Positions 54,240 through 64,000 of a DNA stretch of 64,000 nt are shown here, piece by piece (position 1 is the stretch's first letter; every line of letters starts with the position of its first letter). Made by a program: the position numbers and the translations under genes. Origin of the DNA: Thermomonas haemolytica (GTDB lineage: Bacteria; Pseudomonadota; Gammaproteobacteria; Xanthomonadales; Xanthomonadaceae); contig NZ_SMAP01000004.1 in NCBI RefSeq assembly GCF_004346265.1, positions 62,001 to 126,000 of the forward strand, in the 5' to 3' direction. The notes under the pieces were generated by a model that was given only the letters and a program-made list of their open reading frames with translations, made no database searches and was not told where the DNA came from.

Positions 54240-54863
54240 ATGAAGCAGTGGATGGGCGTGCCGGTGGCGGGGGCGTTGCTGCTCAGCGCCTGCGTGACGA
54301 TCAACGTGTACTTCCCGGCGGCCGAGGCCAAGGAAGCGGCCAAGGAGTTCGTCGAGAAGGTCATCGAAGGCGCCGACAAGGTCGAGGTGAAGCAGATGCC
54401 GCCGGCCGGCGGTGGCGGCATGGCGATGCTCGGGCGCCGCATCCGGGCCGACCTGTCCGGGTTCGATCCCTGGGTGCTGGTGGGCATCGGCAGCGCGCAG
54501 GCGCAGGCGGCCCCGGACATCACCATCAAGACCCCGGCGATCCAGGCCATCCAGGCGCGCATGGAGGCCCGCTTCAATGCCAGCCTGCGCGCCGGCTTCG
54601 ACAGCGGCGCGCTGGGCTTCACCGAGGATGGCTACATCACCGTCCGCGATCCTTCCAAGCTGGAGCTGAAGGATCGGGTGGCGATGAACGCGGCGGTGGC
54701 CGACGACAACCGCGACCGCAAGGCGGTGTACCGCGAGGTGGCGGTGGCCAACGGCCATCCGGAGTGGGAGGACCAGATCCGCGCGGTGTTCGCGCGCCAG
54801 TGGATCGCCAGCGCGCGCCCGGGCTGGTGGTACCAGTCCGGCGGCAGCTGGAAGCAGAAGTAA
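54240..54863 (+). CDS. YdbL-like DUF1318 lipoprotein with YnbE-like N-terminus
   Basis: A 207-residue lipoprotein. The lipobox is LLSAC with C18 acylated, followed by CVTINVYFPAAEAKEAAKEF, a strand-rich stretch reminiscent of the small E. coli lipoprotein YnbE. After a flexible region comes the DUF1318 (YdbL) domain, residues about 95-200 (IQARMEARFNASLRAGFDSG, VADDNRDRKAVYREVAVANG). In E. coli, ydbH, ynbE and ydbL are three separate genes; here there are two, so YnbE and YdbL may be fused. GAGGGAG precedes the ATG. Confidence 0.75.
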   Translation: MKQWMGVPVAGALLLSACVTINVYFPAAEAKEAAKEFVEKVIEGADKVEVKQMPPAGGGGMAMLGRRIRADLSGFDPWVLVGIGSAQAQAAPDITIKTPAIQAIQARMEARFNASLRAGFDSGALGFTEDGYITVRDPSKLELKDRVAMNAAVADDNRDRKAVYREVAVANGHPEWEDQIRAVFARQWIASARPGWWYQSGGSWKQK

Positions 54864-54953
54864 GCCCACCGCGTTCCCGGCCGGGGCGGGATCCCCGCCT
54901 TCGGCCGGCGGTCATCCGGGGGTGGGGTCGATGCGGTGATCGATCCCGCCGCC

Positions 54954-54985
54954 GATTCCGCGCCTGATTGATGCCGCGCCTGATT
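54954..54985. repeat. Two-copy 16-bp tandem repeat
   Basis: GATTCCGCGCCTGATT is followed at once by GATGCCGCGCCTGATT, differing at one base, in the gap between convergent genes. Confidence 0.6.
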
Positions 54986-54991
54986 CCGGGA

Positions 54992-56758
54992 TCAGTCCAG
55001 GAACTGCAGTTTCGCCAGCTCGGCGTATAGCCCGCCCTGCGCCAGCAGCTGCGCGTGGGTGCCTTCGGCCACCACTTGCCCGGCGTCCATCACCACGATG
55101 CGGTCGGCGCGCAGCACGGTGGCCAGCCGGTGCGCGATCACCAGCGTGGTGCGCCCGGTCATCAGGTGCTCCAGCGCGAGCTGCACCGCGCGCTCGCTCT
55201 GCGCGTCCAGGGCCGAGGTGGCCTCGTCCAGCAGCAGCACCGGGGCGTCCTTGAGCAGCGCGCGCGCGATCGCGATGCGCTGTTGCTGGCCGCCGGACAG
55301 GCGCGCGCCGCGCTCGCCCAGCTCGGTGGCATACCCCTGCGGCAGCGCGCGGATGAATTCGTCCGCCTCCGCGCGTCGCGCTGCTTGTTCGACCTCGGCG
55401 TCGCTGGCGTCCAGATGCCCATAGCGGATGTTGTCCTGCGCGCTGGCGGCGAAGATCACCGGCGCCTGCGGCACCAGCCCGATCGCCTCGCGCAGCTGCA
55501 CCGGATCGGCCTGCCGGATGTCGATGCCGTCCACCAGGATGCGGCCGGCCTGCGGGTCGTGGAAGCGCAGCAGCAGCGCCAGCACGGTGCTCTTGCCGGC
55601 GCCGGACGGGCCCACCAGCGCCACTGTCTCGCCGGGCGCGATGCGCAGGCTGAAGTCGCGCAGGGCGGGGCGCTCGGGGTGCTGCGGGTAGTGGAAGGTG
55701 ACGTGCTCGAACGCGATCTCCCCGCGCAGCGGCCGCGGCAGCGCGCGCGGCGAGGCTGGCGCGGTGATCGCCGGGCGCTCGCGCAGCAGGTCGTCGATCC
55801 GGCCCATGCCGCCGGCGGCCTTCTGCAGCTCGTTCCAGACCTCCGCCAGCGCCGCCACCGAGCCGCCGCCGAACACCGCGTACAGCACGAACTGCAGCAG
55901 GGTGCCGGCGCTCATGCGGCCGGCGATCACGTCGTGCGCGCCCGACCACAGCACCAGCGAGATCGCACCGAAGAACAGGGTGATGGTGGTGCCGGTCATC
56001 AGCGCCTGCGCCCCGATCCGCCGCCGCGCCACGCCCACCGCCTGCGCCACCGCCTGCGCGAAGCGGCCGCGCTCGTAGGCCTCGCGCGCATGCGCCTGCA
56101 CCGTGCGCACCGCGCCCAGGGTCTCGCTGGCCAAGGCGTTGGCCTCGGCCACCTTGTCCTGGCTGTGGCGTGCGACCTTGCGGATGCGGCGCGCGCCCAG
56201 CACCACCGGCAGCACCGCCGCCGGGATGCCAAGCAGCGCCCACGCCGCCAGCCGCGGGCTGGTGACGAACAGCATTACCAGCGCACCGATCGCGGTGATG
56301 CTGCTGCGCAGGGCGATCGACATCACGCTGCCGACCAGGTTGCGGATCAGCTCGACGTCGGTGGTCAGGCGCGAGACCAGCTCGCCGCTGCGGGTGCGGT
56401 CGTGGAACTCGGCGTCCAGCGCGATCAGGTGCGCGTACAGCTGGGTGCGCAGGTCGGCCACCACCTTCTCGCCGAGCAGGGAGACGAAGAAGAAGCGCGC
56501 CGCGGTCGCCACCGCCAGCACCAGCGCGACCGCGAACAGCAGCAGGAAGGCGCGGTCCACCTCGCCGCTGGCGCCGCTGCGGAAGCCGTGGTCGATCATG
56601 GTGCGGAACGCCACCGGCAGGCTCAGCGAGGCGGCGGAGGAGATCCCCAGCGCCAGCAGCCAGGCCAGGAACAGGCCGCGGTGGCGGCGCACGAACGGCC
56701 ATAGGGCGCGCAGGGAACCGAGGGGCGCCTTGGCACGCGCCGTCGCAGGAGGAGTCAT
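54992..56758 (-). CDS. ABC transporter, MsbA-like fused permease-ATPase
   Basis: A 588-residue half-transporter with an N-terminal six-helix transmembrane domain (residues about 20-315) and a C-terminal ATPase domain. The ATPase has Walker A GPSGAGKST, Q-loop GLVPQAPVIF, signature RLSGGQQQRIAIARAL, Walker B VLLLDEATSALD and the H-loop IAHRLATV. It is of the B-family exporter class (MsbA-like) and would form a homodimer. True MsbA is usually next to lpxK, which is absent here, so its substrate, lipid or drug, is not determined. Confidence 0.88.
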   Translation of the reverse strand: MTPPATARAKAPLGSLRALWPFVRRHRGLFLAWLLALGISSAASLSLPVAFRTMIDHGFRSGASGEVDRAFLLLFAVALVLAVATAARFFFVSLLGEKVVADLRTQLYAHLIALDAEFHDRTRSGELVSRLTTDVELIRNLVGSVMSIALRSSITAIGALVMLFVTSPRLAAWALLGIPAAVLPVVLGARRIRKVARHSQDKVAEANALASETLGAVRTVQAHAREAYERGRFAQAVAQAVGVARRRIGAQALMTGTTITLFFGAISLVLWSGAHDVIAGRMSAGTLLQFVLYAVFGGGSVAALAEVWNELQKAAGGMGRIDDLLRERPAITAPASPRALPRPLRGEIAFEHVTFHYPQHPERPALRDFSLRIAPGETVALVGPSGAGKSTVLALLLRFHDPQAGRILVDGIDIRQADPVQLREAIGLVPQAPVIFAASAQDNIRYGHLDASDAEVEQAARRAEADEFIRALPQGYATELGERGARLSGGQQQRIAIARALLKDAPVLLLDEATSALDAQSERAVQLALEHLMTGRTTLVIAHRLATVLRADRIVVMDAGQVVAEGTHAQLLAQGGLYAELAKLQFLD

Positions 56759-56867
56759 GCCGGCATTTTAGCCCTCGCCGACCGCCCGCGGCGGCGCGCG
56801 GGGATGCCCGTGCATGGGGCGGATGGCGGATGGCGCGGGCGCGTGGATGCAGGCAATATGGGGAAAG

Positions 56868-59720
56868 ATGAATGCTTCCTTGACAGCCATCCCGCCGGCG
56901 CGCGCGACCTCCGCGCAGCCCCGCGCCCCCGGCGTGCTTGCCGGGATCGCGGAGCGCCTGGCCCAGGCCTTGCCGGAGGGCGCGCGGGTGCAGGTGGCAT
57001 GGCGGCAGCCTGCGCTGGGCGAGGGCAGCGACACCACCCCGGCGGGCGCGCCGCAGGCGCCGGCGCTGCTGCGCCAGGCTTGGCACGGTCCGCACGAGTC
57101 GCAACTGGAAGTGCTGGCCGAGCGCCCGGCGGACTGGCCGGAAACCGCGGTGCAGGGCTGGCTGGCCGCCGCCCGCCAGCAGGTGGAGCAGGCGCTGCAG
57201 CTGGAGCTGGCCGCCGACACCATCGCCTCGCTGCAGCGTTCCGAGCTGCTGCGCCAGGCGCTGTACGAGATCGCCGACCTCGCCGGCAGCAACCTCGCGC
57301 TGCCGGTGATGCTGCGCCGGGTGCACGCGATCGTCGGCGAGCTGATGTACGCCGAGAATTTCTACATCGTGCTCTATGACGCGTGCCGGCAGACGATGCG
57401 CTTCCCGTACTTCGTGGACCAGCTGGACCCGTGGGTCAACGATCCGGACGCCGAGATCGCGGTCGCCGACGGCGACGACAGCCTGACCATCCGCCTGCTG
57501 CGTACCGGCGAGACCATGCGCGGGCCATCGCGCGAGCTGCGCGAGCGCCACGGCATCCCGTTCAACGAGAACTCCGGCCCCGACAGCGCCGACTGGCTGG
57601 GCGTGGCCATGCGCCGCGACGAGCGCGTGGCCGGCGCGCTGGTGGTGCAGAGCTACCGCCAGGCCGAGGTGTATTCCGAGGACGACCGCGTGCTGCTGGC
57701 CTACGTGGCGCAGCACGTGCTGACCGCGCTGGAGCGGCGCGAGGCGCGCAACCGGCTGGAGGCGCGGGTGGCCGAGCGCACCGCCGAGCTGCAGCGCGCC
57801 AACGAGGAATTGCAGGTCGAGGTGTACGAGCGCCAGCGGGTGCAGGAGATCCAGCGCGCGCTGTTCCGGATCGCCGAGCTGTCGATGACCAGCGACACCC
57901 TGGCGCACTTCTTCGCGGAGGTGCACGACACCGTCAGCGAGCTGGTGTACGCCCACAACTTCTACATCGCCACCCTGTCCGACGACGGCAGCATGCTGGA
58001 GTTCCCGTATTCGGTGGACGAGCGCGACCCCGAGCGCCGGCCACGCCAGCTGGGCGAGGGCCTGACCGAATACGTGATCCGCACCGGCAAGCCGCTGCTG
58101 GCCGATCGCGAGAAGGTCATGGCGCTCAAGGCCGAAGGGAAAGTGCGTATCCACGGCACGATGGCGCACTGCTGGCTGGGCGTCCCGCTGATGCGGGACG
58201 ACAAGGTCGTGGGCGTGATCGCGGTGCAGAGCTACTCCAGCGACATCATGTTCAGCCTGCGCGACCAGGACCTGCTGACCTTCGTGTCCTTCCACATCGG
58301 TAGCAGCCTGGCGCGCAAGCAGGCGCAGGACCGGCTGGTGCAGGCGCATGCCAGCCTCGAGCAGCGCGTCAGCGAGCGCACCCGCGAGCTGGCCGAGGCG
58401 AACGCCGAGCTGGTGGAGCAGATCGGCGAGCGCATGCGGGTCGAGCGCAAGCTGATCCACCAGACCATGCATGACGCGCTGACCGGGCTGCCCAACCGCC
58501 TGCAGCTGCTGGAGCGCCTGGCGCGCGCGATCGCGGATGCGCGTGATCGGCCGGAGGCCTGCTTCGCGGTGCTGTTCATGGACCTGGACCGCTTCAAGCT
58601 GGTCAACGACAGCGTGGGCCATGCGGTCGGCGACGAACTGCTGGTGGAGGCCGGGCGCCGGATCGTGGCCAGCGTGCGCAGCCAGGACGTGGTGGCGCGC
58701 CTGGGTGGCGACGAGTTCGCGATCCTGGCGGAGGGGCTGGACGGCCCGGGCATGGCCGAGGAGCTGGGCGTCCGCGTGCTGGCCGCGCTCAACGCGCCGG
58801 TGTGGGTGGCCGGGCGCGAGCTGTTCCCCAGCGCCAGCATCGGCATCGCCATGTGGCATCCGCGCTACCGCAGCGGCGAGGAGATGCTGCGCGACGCCGA
58901 CGCCGCGATGTACCGCGCCAAGGGCGATGGGCGCGACCGCTGCGTGCTGTTCGACGAGCAGATGCACCGCGAGGCGATGCGCAGCCTGGACATGGAGATG
59001 GACCTGCGGCGCGCGATCCAGGCCGAACGCTTCGTGCCTTATTACCAGCCGATCGTGGACATGGCCACCGGTGTCCCGGTCGGATACGAAGCCCTGCTGC
59101 GCTGGCGCCACGAACACCACGGCCTGATGGTGCCGGGCGAGTTCCTGGACGTGGGCGAGGACAGCGGCCTGATCGAGCAGATCGACTGGCTGATGTACGA
59201 GAAGGTGATCAACGACGTGGCGCGCGACGTGCTGCCGGGCTATGTCGCCATCAACGTTTCGCCGCGGCATTTCCGCGCCCCGGATTTCGCCGACCGCCTG
59301 CTGGCCCTGCTGGACCAGGCCGGGGTGGCGCCGGCGCGGATCCGGGTGGAGATCACCGAAGTGGCGCTGCTGGACGATGCGCCGCGCACGCTGGAATGCC
59401 TGGCCCTGCTGAAGCGGCACGGGGTGCTGGCGCAGCTGGACGATTTCGGCACCGGGTTCTCGGCGCTGTCCTACCTGCACCGCTTCCCGATCGCCAGCCT
59501 GAAGATCGACCGCAGCTTCGTGGCCGGGCTGGAAGGCGCGTCCAGCACCGAGAGCGTGGCGGTGATCCGCGCCATCGTGGCGCTGGCCGGCAGCCTCGGC
59601 ATCGAGCTGATCGCGGAAGGGGTGGAGACCCGCCACCAGCGCGAGCGCCTGCAGGCGCTCGGCTGCGGCTGCGGGCTGGGCTTCCTGTTCAGCCCGCCGG
59701 TGCCGCTGCCGGCGGGCTGA
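56868..59720 (+). CDS. Cyclic-di-GMP signalling protein (GAF-GAF-GGDEF-EAL)
   Basis: A 950-residue protein with no membrane segment. Two GAF sensory domains occupy about residues 130-290 and 330-482 and resemble each other (AENFYIVLYDACR and AHNFYIATLSDDG), each followed by a coiled coil. The GGDEF domain (about 530-690) has intact G613-F617 with an inhibitory RxxD site (RSQD) five residues earlier. The EAL domain (about 705-950) has EAL at 741-743, INVSPRHF, DDFGTG, LKID and AEGVET. The glutamine usually found near the C-terminus is L937 (GCGLGFLF). I took the ATG at 56868; the ATG at 56814 is 18 codons longer. Confidence 0.9.
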   Translation: MNASLTAIPPARATSAQPRAPGVLAGIAERLAQALPEGARVQVAWRQPALGEGSDTTPAGAPQAPALLRQAWHGPHESQLEVLAERPADWPETAVQGWLAAARQQVEQALQLELAADTIASLQRSELLRQALYEIADLAGSNLALPVMLRRVHAIVGELMYAENFYIVLYDACRQTMRFPYFVDQLDPWVNDPDAEIAVADGDDSLTIRLLRTGETMRGPSRELRERHGIPFNENSGPDSADWLGVAMRRDERVAGALVVQSYRQAEVYSEDDRVLLAYVAQHVLTALERREARNRLEARVAERTAELQRANEELQVEVYERQRVQEIQRALFRIAELSMTSDTLAHFFAEVHDTVSELVYAHNFYIATLSDDGSMLEFPYSVDERDPERRPRQLGEGLTEYVIRTGKPLLADREKVMALKAEGKVRIHGTMAHCWLGVPLMRDDKVVGVIAVQSYSSDIMFSLRDQDLLTFVSFHIGSSLARKQAQDRLVQAHASLEQRVSERTRELAEANAELVEQIGERMRVERKLIHQTMHDALTGLPNRLQLLERLARAIADARDRPEACFAVLFMDLDRFKLVNDSVGHAVGDELLVEAGRRIVASVRSQDVVARLGGDEFAILAEGLDGPGMAEELGVRVLAALNAPVWVAGRELFPSASIGIAMWHPRYRSGEEMLRDADAAMYRAKGDGRDRCVLFDEQMHREAMRSLDMEMDLRRAIQAERFVPYYQPIVDMATGVPVGYEALLRWRHEHHGLMVPGEFLDVGEDSGLIEQIDWLMYEKVINDVARDVLPGYVAINVSPRHFRAPDFADRLLALLDQAGVAPARIRVEITEVALLDDAPRTLECLALLKRHGVLAQLDDFGTGFSALSYLHRFPIASLKIDRSFVAGLEGASSTESVAVIRAIVALAGSLGIELIAEGVETRHQRERLQALGCGCGLGFLFSPPVPLPAG

Positions 59721-59750
59721 GCGGTCCGGCGGCGGCCATTCCCGCGGCCC

Positions 59751-61160
59751 TCATTCGCGCGGTTCGCATCCTTCCACCCGCAGCAGCAGCTGGCCGTCGC
59801 TGACGCTCGCGCGCAGCCGCTCGCCCAGCGTCACGTCCGCGATGCGGCGCACCACCTGCCCCTGTTCGCGCTGCAGGATGCTGAAGCCACGAAGAATGGT
59901 GGCCGTGGGCCTGACCAGGTCCAGCGAGCGCACCAGCCCGCGCAGGCGCAGCGCATCGTGCTGCAGGCGGGTGGCGACCAATGCCTGCGGCCGCCCGGCC
60001 AGGGCCTGCAAGCGCAGGCGCAGGGTGCGCAGGCGCTGGTCCAGCAAGCGGCGCGGCTGCGCCTGCAGGGCGTCCAGCCGCTGCCGCAGGCGCTCCAGCT
60101 GGCGCCGGGGGTGGTGGGCGCGCAGTACCGCGCCGGCATGCCGCAGACGGGCGTCGTCCTGTTCCAGCCGGCGCTGGAGCGCGGCCTGCAGCCGTTGCCG
60201 CGCCTGCTGCAGGCGCTGCGCCTGCGCCTGCAGCCGCGCCTGCGGGCGCTGCGCATGCAGGCGCAGGAAGCCGCGGTCGGCGCGCTGCATGGCCTGGCGC
60301 AGGAGGTGGGCCTGCGCGCCCTGCAGCCGGCGCTGCAGGGCCGCCAGCCGGGTCGCGAGCGCGGCGGCATCCGGTGCCAGCACTTCGGCGGCGGCCGAGG
60401 GCGTGGGCGCGCGCACGTCGGCGGCGAAGTCGGTCAGCGAGAAGTCGGTCTCGTGGCCGATCGCGGAGATCACCGGCGTCACGCAGGTGGCCACCGCGCG
60501 CGCGAGGGCTTCGTCGTTGAACGCCCACAGGTCTTCCAGCGAGCCGCCGCCGCGCGCCAGCAGCAGCACGTCGTAGCGGCCGCAGGCATCGGCCCGCAGC
60601 AGCTGCGTGCGGATCTGCGCCGCGGCGCCTTCGCCCTGCACCGGCACCGGCAGCAGCTCGACCTCCAGCAGCGGGAAGCGCCGGCGCAGCACGCTGAGGA
60701 TGTCGCGGATCACCGCGCCGGTGGGCGAGGTGAGTACTGCGATCCGGCGCGGGAACTCCGGCAGCGGGCGCTTGCGGTCCGGATCGAACAGCCCTTCCGC
60801 CTGCAGGCGCGCCTTGAGCTCTTCCAGCGCCCGCCGCAATGCGCCTTCACCGGCCTCCTCCAGGGTGTCGCAGACCAGCTGGTAGTCGCCGCGCGGCTCG
60901 TACAGGGTCAGCCGGCCGCGTGCCACCACCCGCATACCGTCGCGCGGGGTGAACTTCAGCCATTGGCTCTTGGGCTTGAACAGGGCGCAGCGCACCTGCG
61001 CGCGCGCGTCCTTGAGGTTGAAGTACAGGTGTCCGGAACCCGGGCGCGCGAGGCTGCCGATCTCGCCCTCCACCAGCACATTCGGGAAGCTGCCTTCCAG
61101 CAGGTCGCGCGCCAGCGTGTTGAGCTGGCTGGGAGACAGGATGCGTTCGTCGCGGGGCAT
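59751..61160 (-). CDS. xseA: Exodeoxyribonuclease VII large subunit
   Basis: XseA degrades single-stranded DNA in both directions together with XseB, in mismatch repair and recombination. The 469-residue protein has the N-terminal OB domain ([40 protein letters not shown]), the catalytic core with [30 protein letters not shown] and [26 protein letters not shown], then a long arginine/glutamine-rich coiled coil. Its start lies 58 bases from ispG, which is divergent. XseB is not in this window. Confidence 0.95.
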   Translation of the reverse strand: MPRDERILSPSQLNTLARDLLEGSFPNVLVEGEIGSLARPGSGHLYFNLKDARAQVRCALFKPKSQWLKFTPRDGMRVVARGRLTLYEPRGDYQLVCDTLEEAGEGALRRALEELKARLQAEGLFDPDRKRPLPEFPRRIAVLTSPTGAVIRDILSVLRRRFPLLEVELLPVPVQGEGAAAQIRTQLLRADACGRYDVLLLARGGGSLEDLWAFNDEALARAVATCVTPVISAIGHETDFSLTDFAADVRAPTPSAAAEVLAPDAAALATRLAALQRRLQGAQAHLLRQAMQRADRGFLRLHAQRPQARLQAQAQRLQQARQRLQAALQRRLEQDDARLRHAGAVLRAHHPRRQLERLRQRLDALQAQPRRLLDQRLRTLRLRLQALAGRPQALVATRLQHDALRLRGLVRSLDLVRPTATILRGFSILQREQGQVVRRIADVTLGERLRASVSDGQLLLRVEGCEPRE

Positions 61161-61206
61161 GCGTGCAGGATACGACGCGGCGGCCGCGCGGGCCTGCCCG
61201 GGCGGC

Positions 61207-61212
61207 TAAAAT
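61207..61212 (+). promoter_or_regulatory. -10 box placed for leaderless ispG mRNA
   Basis: TAAAAT ends six bases before the ispG ATG and no ribosome binding site lies between, so transcription would start at the ATG. Confidence 0.45.
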
Positions 61213-61218
61213 GCGCGC

Positions 61219-62472
<1,254 letters not shown>

Positions 62473-62494
62473 CGGCGCGGCATTCCGCCGCCGG

Positions 62495-63058
62495 CTACTT
62501 CGCGGCCGGCAGGTAGTGCGCCGGCAGCGCCACTCCGGGGCTTTCGGCTTCCCACATCAGCGACACGATCCACCAGCGCCTGCCGTCGTTCATCAGCTGG
62601 ATCGTGTTGATGCCGCGCATCGGCGGGGCATCGCCCGCCACCTTGCCCTCGTAGGTGCTGAACACGTGCGCGATGTGGCCGAACCGCTCCGTGCGCCGCG
62701 CCAGCTCGCGCTCGTGGAAGCCGCGTTCGACCAGCAGCGGGCCGGACAGCGCGATGTAGTCGTTGACCGCCAGCAGGCGCATGCCGACGCTGCCGTCCGG
62801 GCGCACGCCCACCGGCATCATCCGCGCCTCGGGGATGAACAGCGAACGCAGCCGGTTCCAGTCGCGCGCCTGCCCGACCGGGCCGGAAATGACGTCGTAG
62901 AGCGCGGCGATGATCGCGTCGAGGCTGGCGACATCTTTCTCCGCGGCGGGCGGCACGCTGTAGTTGACGGGCTGCGGCGGGGGCGGCGTGGCCGGGGCGG
63001 TCTGCGCCGCCACCGGGGCGGCCAGGGCGGCGAGCAGCAGGAGCAGGGCAGGGCGCAT
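62495..63058 (-). CDS. Secreted NTF2/SnoaL-like protein
   Basis: A 187-residue protein with a clear signal peptide (MRPALLLLLAALAAPVAAQ, cleaved near residue 19) and a proline-rich linker. The rest looks like an NTF2/SnoaL-like cone fold: LDAIIAALYDVISGPVGQAR near its start, RDWNRLRSLFIPEARMMPVG and GINTIQLMNDGRRWWIVSLM at its end. This fold is used by many enzymes and binding proteins and no catalytic motif is evident. The function is unknown. It would be periplasmic or secreted. It converges with ispG. Confidence 0.75.
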   Translation of the reverse strand: MRPALLLLLAALAAPVAAQTAPATPPPPQPVNYSVPPAAEKDVASLDAIIAALYDVISGPVGQARDWNRLRSLFIPEARMMPVGVRPDGSVGMRLLAVNDYIALSGPLLVERGFHERELARRTERFGHIAHVFSTYEGKVAGDAPPMRGINTIQLMNDGRRWWIVSLMWEAESPGVALPAHYLPAAK

Positions 63059-63155
63059 CGGCGGGCTTCCGTGGTCAGGTGCGGCAGGAATACCACTGCC
63101 CGCCCGCGGCCACCCGTGCCGGAATGCACGGCCCGCGCCGGTTCAGGCGGCCGGT

Positions 63156-64000
63156 TCAGACGCCCGGTTCGACCGCTTCGCTGGGCGCGCTGGTGCGCTG
63201 CTGGCGCGCGAGCTGCGCCTCGCGGTGGGCGATGTAGAAGGTGGAGCCGAGGATGATGCCGGCGCCGACCAGGGTGGCCGCATCCACCGTCTCGCCGAAC
63301 AGCAGCCAGCCGGCCAGGCTCACCACCGGCAGCTGCATGAAGCTGATCGGGGTGAGCGCGGACACGTCGCCGAGCTTCAGCGCGCGCGTCCACAGCAGTT
63401 GCCCCACCGTGCCCATCGCCCCGGTGGCCGCCAGCCACAGCCAGGCGATCCCGGTCGGCCAGTGCCAGTCCAGCAGCGAGGGCAGCAGCGACATCGGCAC
63501 CCACAGCGCATAGGTCCAGAACACGATGGTGTCGGCCTCGTCCACCCGCGAGAGCTGCTTGATCTGGATCGCCACCAGCGCGCTCAGCACCGCCGCCGCC
63601 ACCGCCACCAGGGTGCCCAGGCTGAAGGCATGCGACCACGGCCGCACGATCACCAGCACCCCGAGGAAGCCCAGCGCCACCGCGGTCCAGCGGCGCGCGC
63701 GCACGCGTTCGCCCAGCATCACGATGGCGGCGATGGTGACGAAGATCGGCGAGGAATACGCCAGCGAGATCGCCTGCGCCAGCGGCAGGTGGGCGATCGC
63801 CCAGAACCCGCAGAACATGCTGGCGATGCCGATCGCGGTGCGCACCAGGTAGCGCGGCAGGTGGCGGGTGTGCACGCGCGCGGCGAACGCGGCGGCCGGC
63901 CGCGGCTGGCGCAGCACCGGCAGGACCAGCATCGGCAGCAGCGCGAGGAAGCCGAAACTGTTGCGGAAGAACGCCACTTCCCAGGTCGGGATCGACTGCG
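63156..64000 (-). CDS. EamA-family drug/metabolite transporter, partial
   Basis: The visible part has about nine hydrophobic segments in the two EamA repeats: FRNSFGFLALLPMLVLPVLR and HLPLAQAISLAYSSPIFVTI at the front, and GTVGQLLWTRALKLGDVSAL and PISFMQLPVVSLAGWLLFGE at the back. The gene continues past the window end, so the true start is not seen; the first segment is mostly missing. EamA transporters export metabolites or drugs; the substrate is unknown. It ends QQRTSAPSEAVEPGV. It is preceded on the same strand by nothing in view. Confidence 0.85.
   Translation of the reverse strand, partial: QSIPTWEVAFFRNSFGFLALLPMLVLPVLRQPRPAAAFAARVHTRHLPRYLVRTAIGIASMFCGFWAIAHLPLAQAISLAYSSPIFVTIAAIVMLGERVRARRWTAVALGFLGVLVIVRPWSHAFSLGTLVAVAAAVLSALVAIQIKQLSRVDEADTIVFWTYALWVPMSLLPSLLDWHWPTGIAWLWLAATGAMGTVGQLLWTRALKLGDVSALTPISFMQLPVVSLAGWLLFGETVDAATLVGAGIILGSTFYIAHREAQLARQQRTSAPSEAVEPGV

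Noticed and set aside
54912-59636. A 1574-residue open frame opposite the GGDEF-EAL gene
   Set aside because: Its first part is antisense to the GGDEF-EAL protein and its last part is a different frame of the ABC transporter.

Overview
This is a GC-rich chromosomal segment with the gene content and order of a Xanthomonadaceae (Lysobacteraceae) gammaproteobacterium of the Xanthomonas/Stenotrophomonas/Lysobacter group; the genus is not resolved. The evidence is the order petC-sspA-sspB, lexA-recA-recX-alaS-csrA followed by tRNA-Ser and tRNA-Arg, pcnB-folK-panB-panC-panD-pgi, dapA divergent from gcvR-bcp, a perfect xanthomonad-type LexA box, and several TonB-dependent receptors. Almost everything is core genome. 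I saw no insertion sequence, prophage or CRISPR array.

Layout. 0-7.7 kb: end of cytochrome c1, sspA-sspB (ClpXP adaptor), nadC and small companions, purE-purK, a membrane protein, divergent sodB/grxD, a short-chain dehydrogenase and a MarC/YhgN membrane protein. 7.7-18.1 kb: an Oar-like TonB-dependent receptor with a structured leader, ppnN, an orphan LytS/AlgZ-type kinase, rluF, cspA and a second TonB-dependent receptor. 18.1-22.4 kb: mrp/apbC, dcd, a HIT protein plus dienelactone hydrolase pair, and rimO. 22.4-29.1 kb: a type IV pilus minor-pilin operon (fimT-pilV-pilW-pilX-pilY1-pilE), followed by a third TonB-dependent receptor. 32-38.5 kb: pncC/cinA, lexA, recA, recX, alaS, csrA and two tRNA genes. 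38.7-45.3 kb: an XRE regulator coupled to a SulP transporter, gcvR-bcp-phoH, dapA-bamC-like and fdxA. 45.3-51.4 kb: a tRNA-Glu with a broken relative beside it, then polyadenylation, folate and pantothenate genes and pgi. 51.4-64 kb: a receiver-Hpt protein, a YdbH/YdbL envelope pair, an MsbA-type ABC exporter, a GAF-GAF-GGDEF-EAL protein, xseA, ispG, a secreted NTF2-like protein and a truncated EamA transporter.

How the parts fit. Most genes are housekeeping: DNA repair and the SOS response, translation and tRNA, purine, NAD, lysine, pantothenate and isoprenoid synthesis, and redox defence. The accessory character lies in the cell surface (three TonB-dependent receptors, pilus tip, envelope lipid-transport pair) and in signalling (CsrA, cyclic-di-GMP protein, two orphan two-component parts). 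The most unusual items are a protease-type PPC domain inside PilY1, a folded leader before the Oar-like receptor, an 18-bp duplicate of the tRNA-Glu 3' end, an AT-only palindrome before the XRE-SulP pair, an YnbE-like strand fused to YdbL, and a set of genes whose -10 boxes sit 6-8 bases before the start codon with no ribosome binding site.
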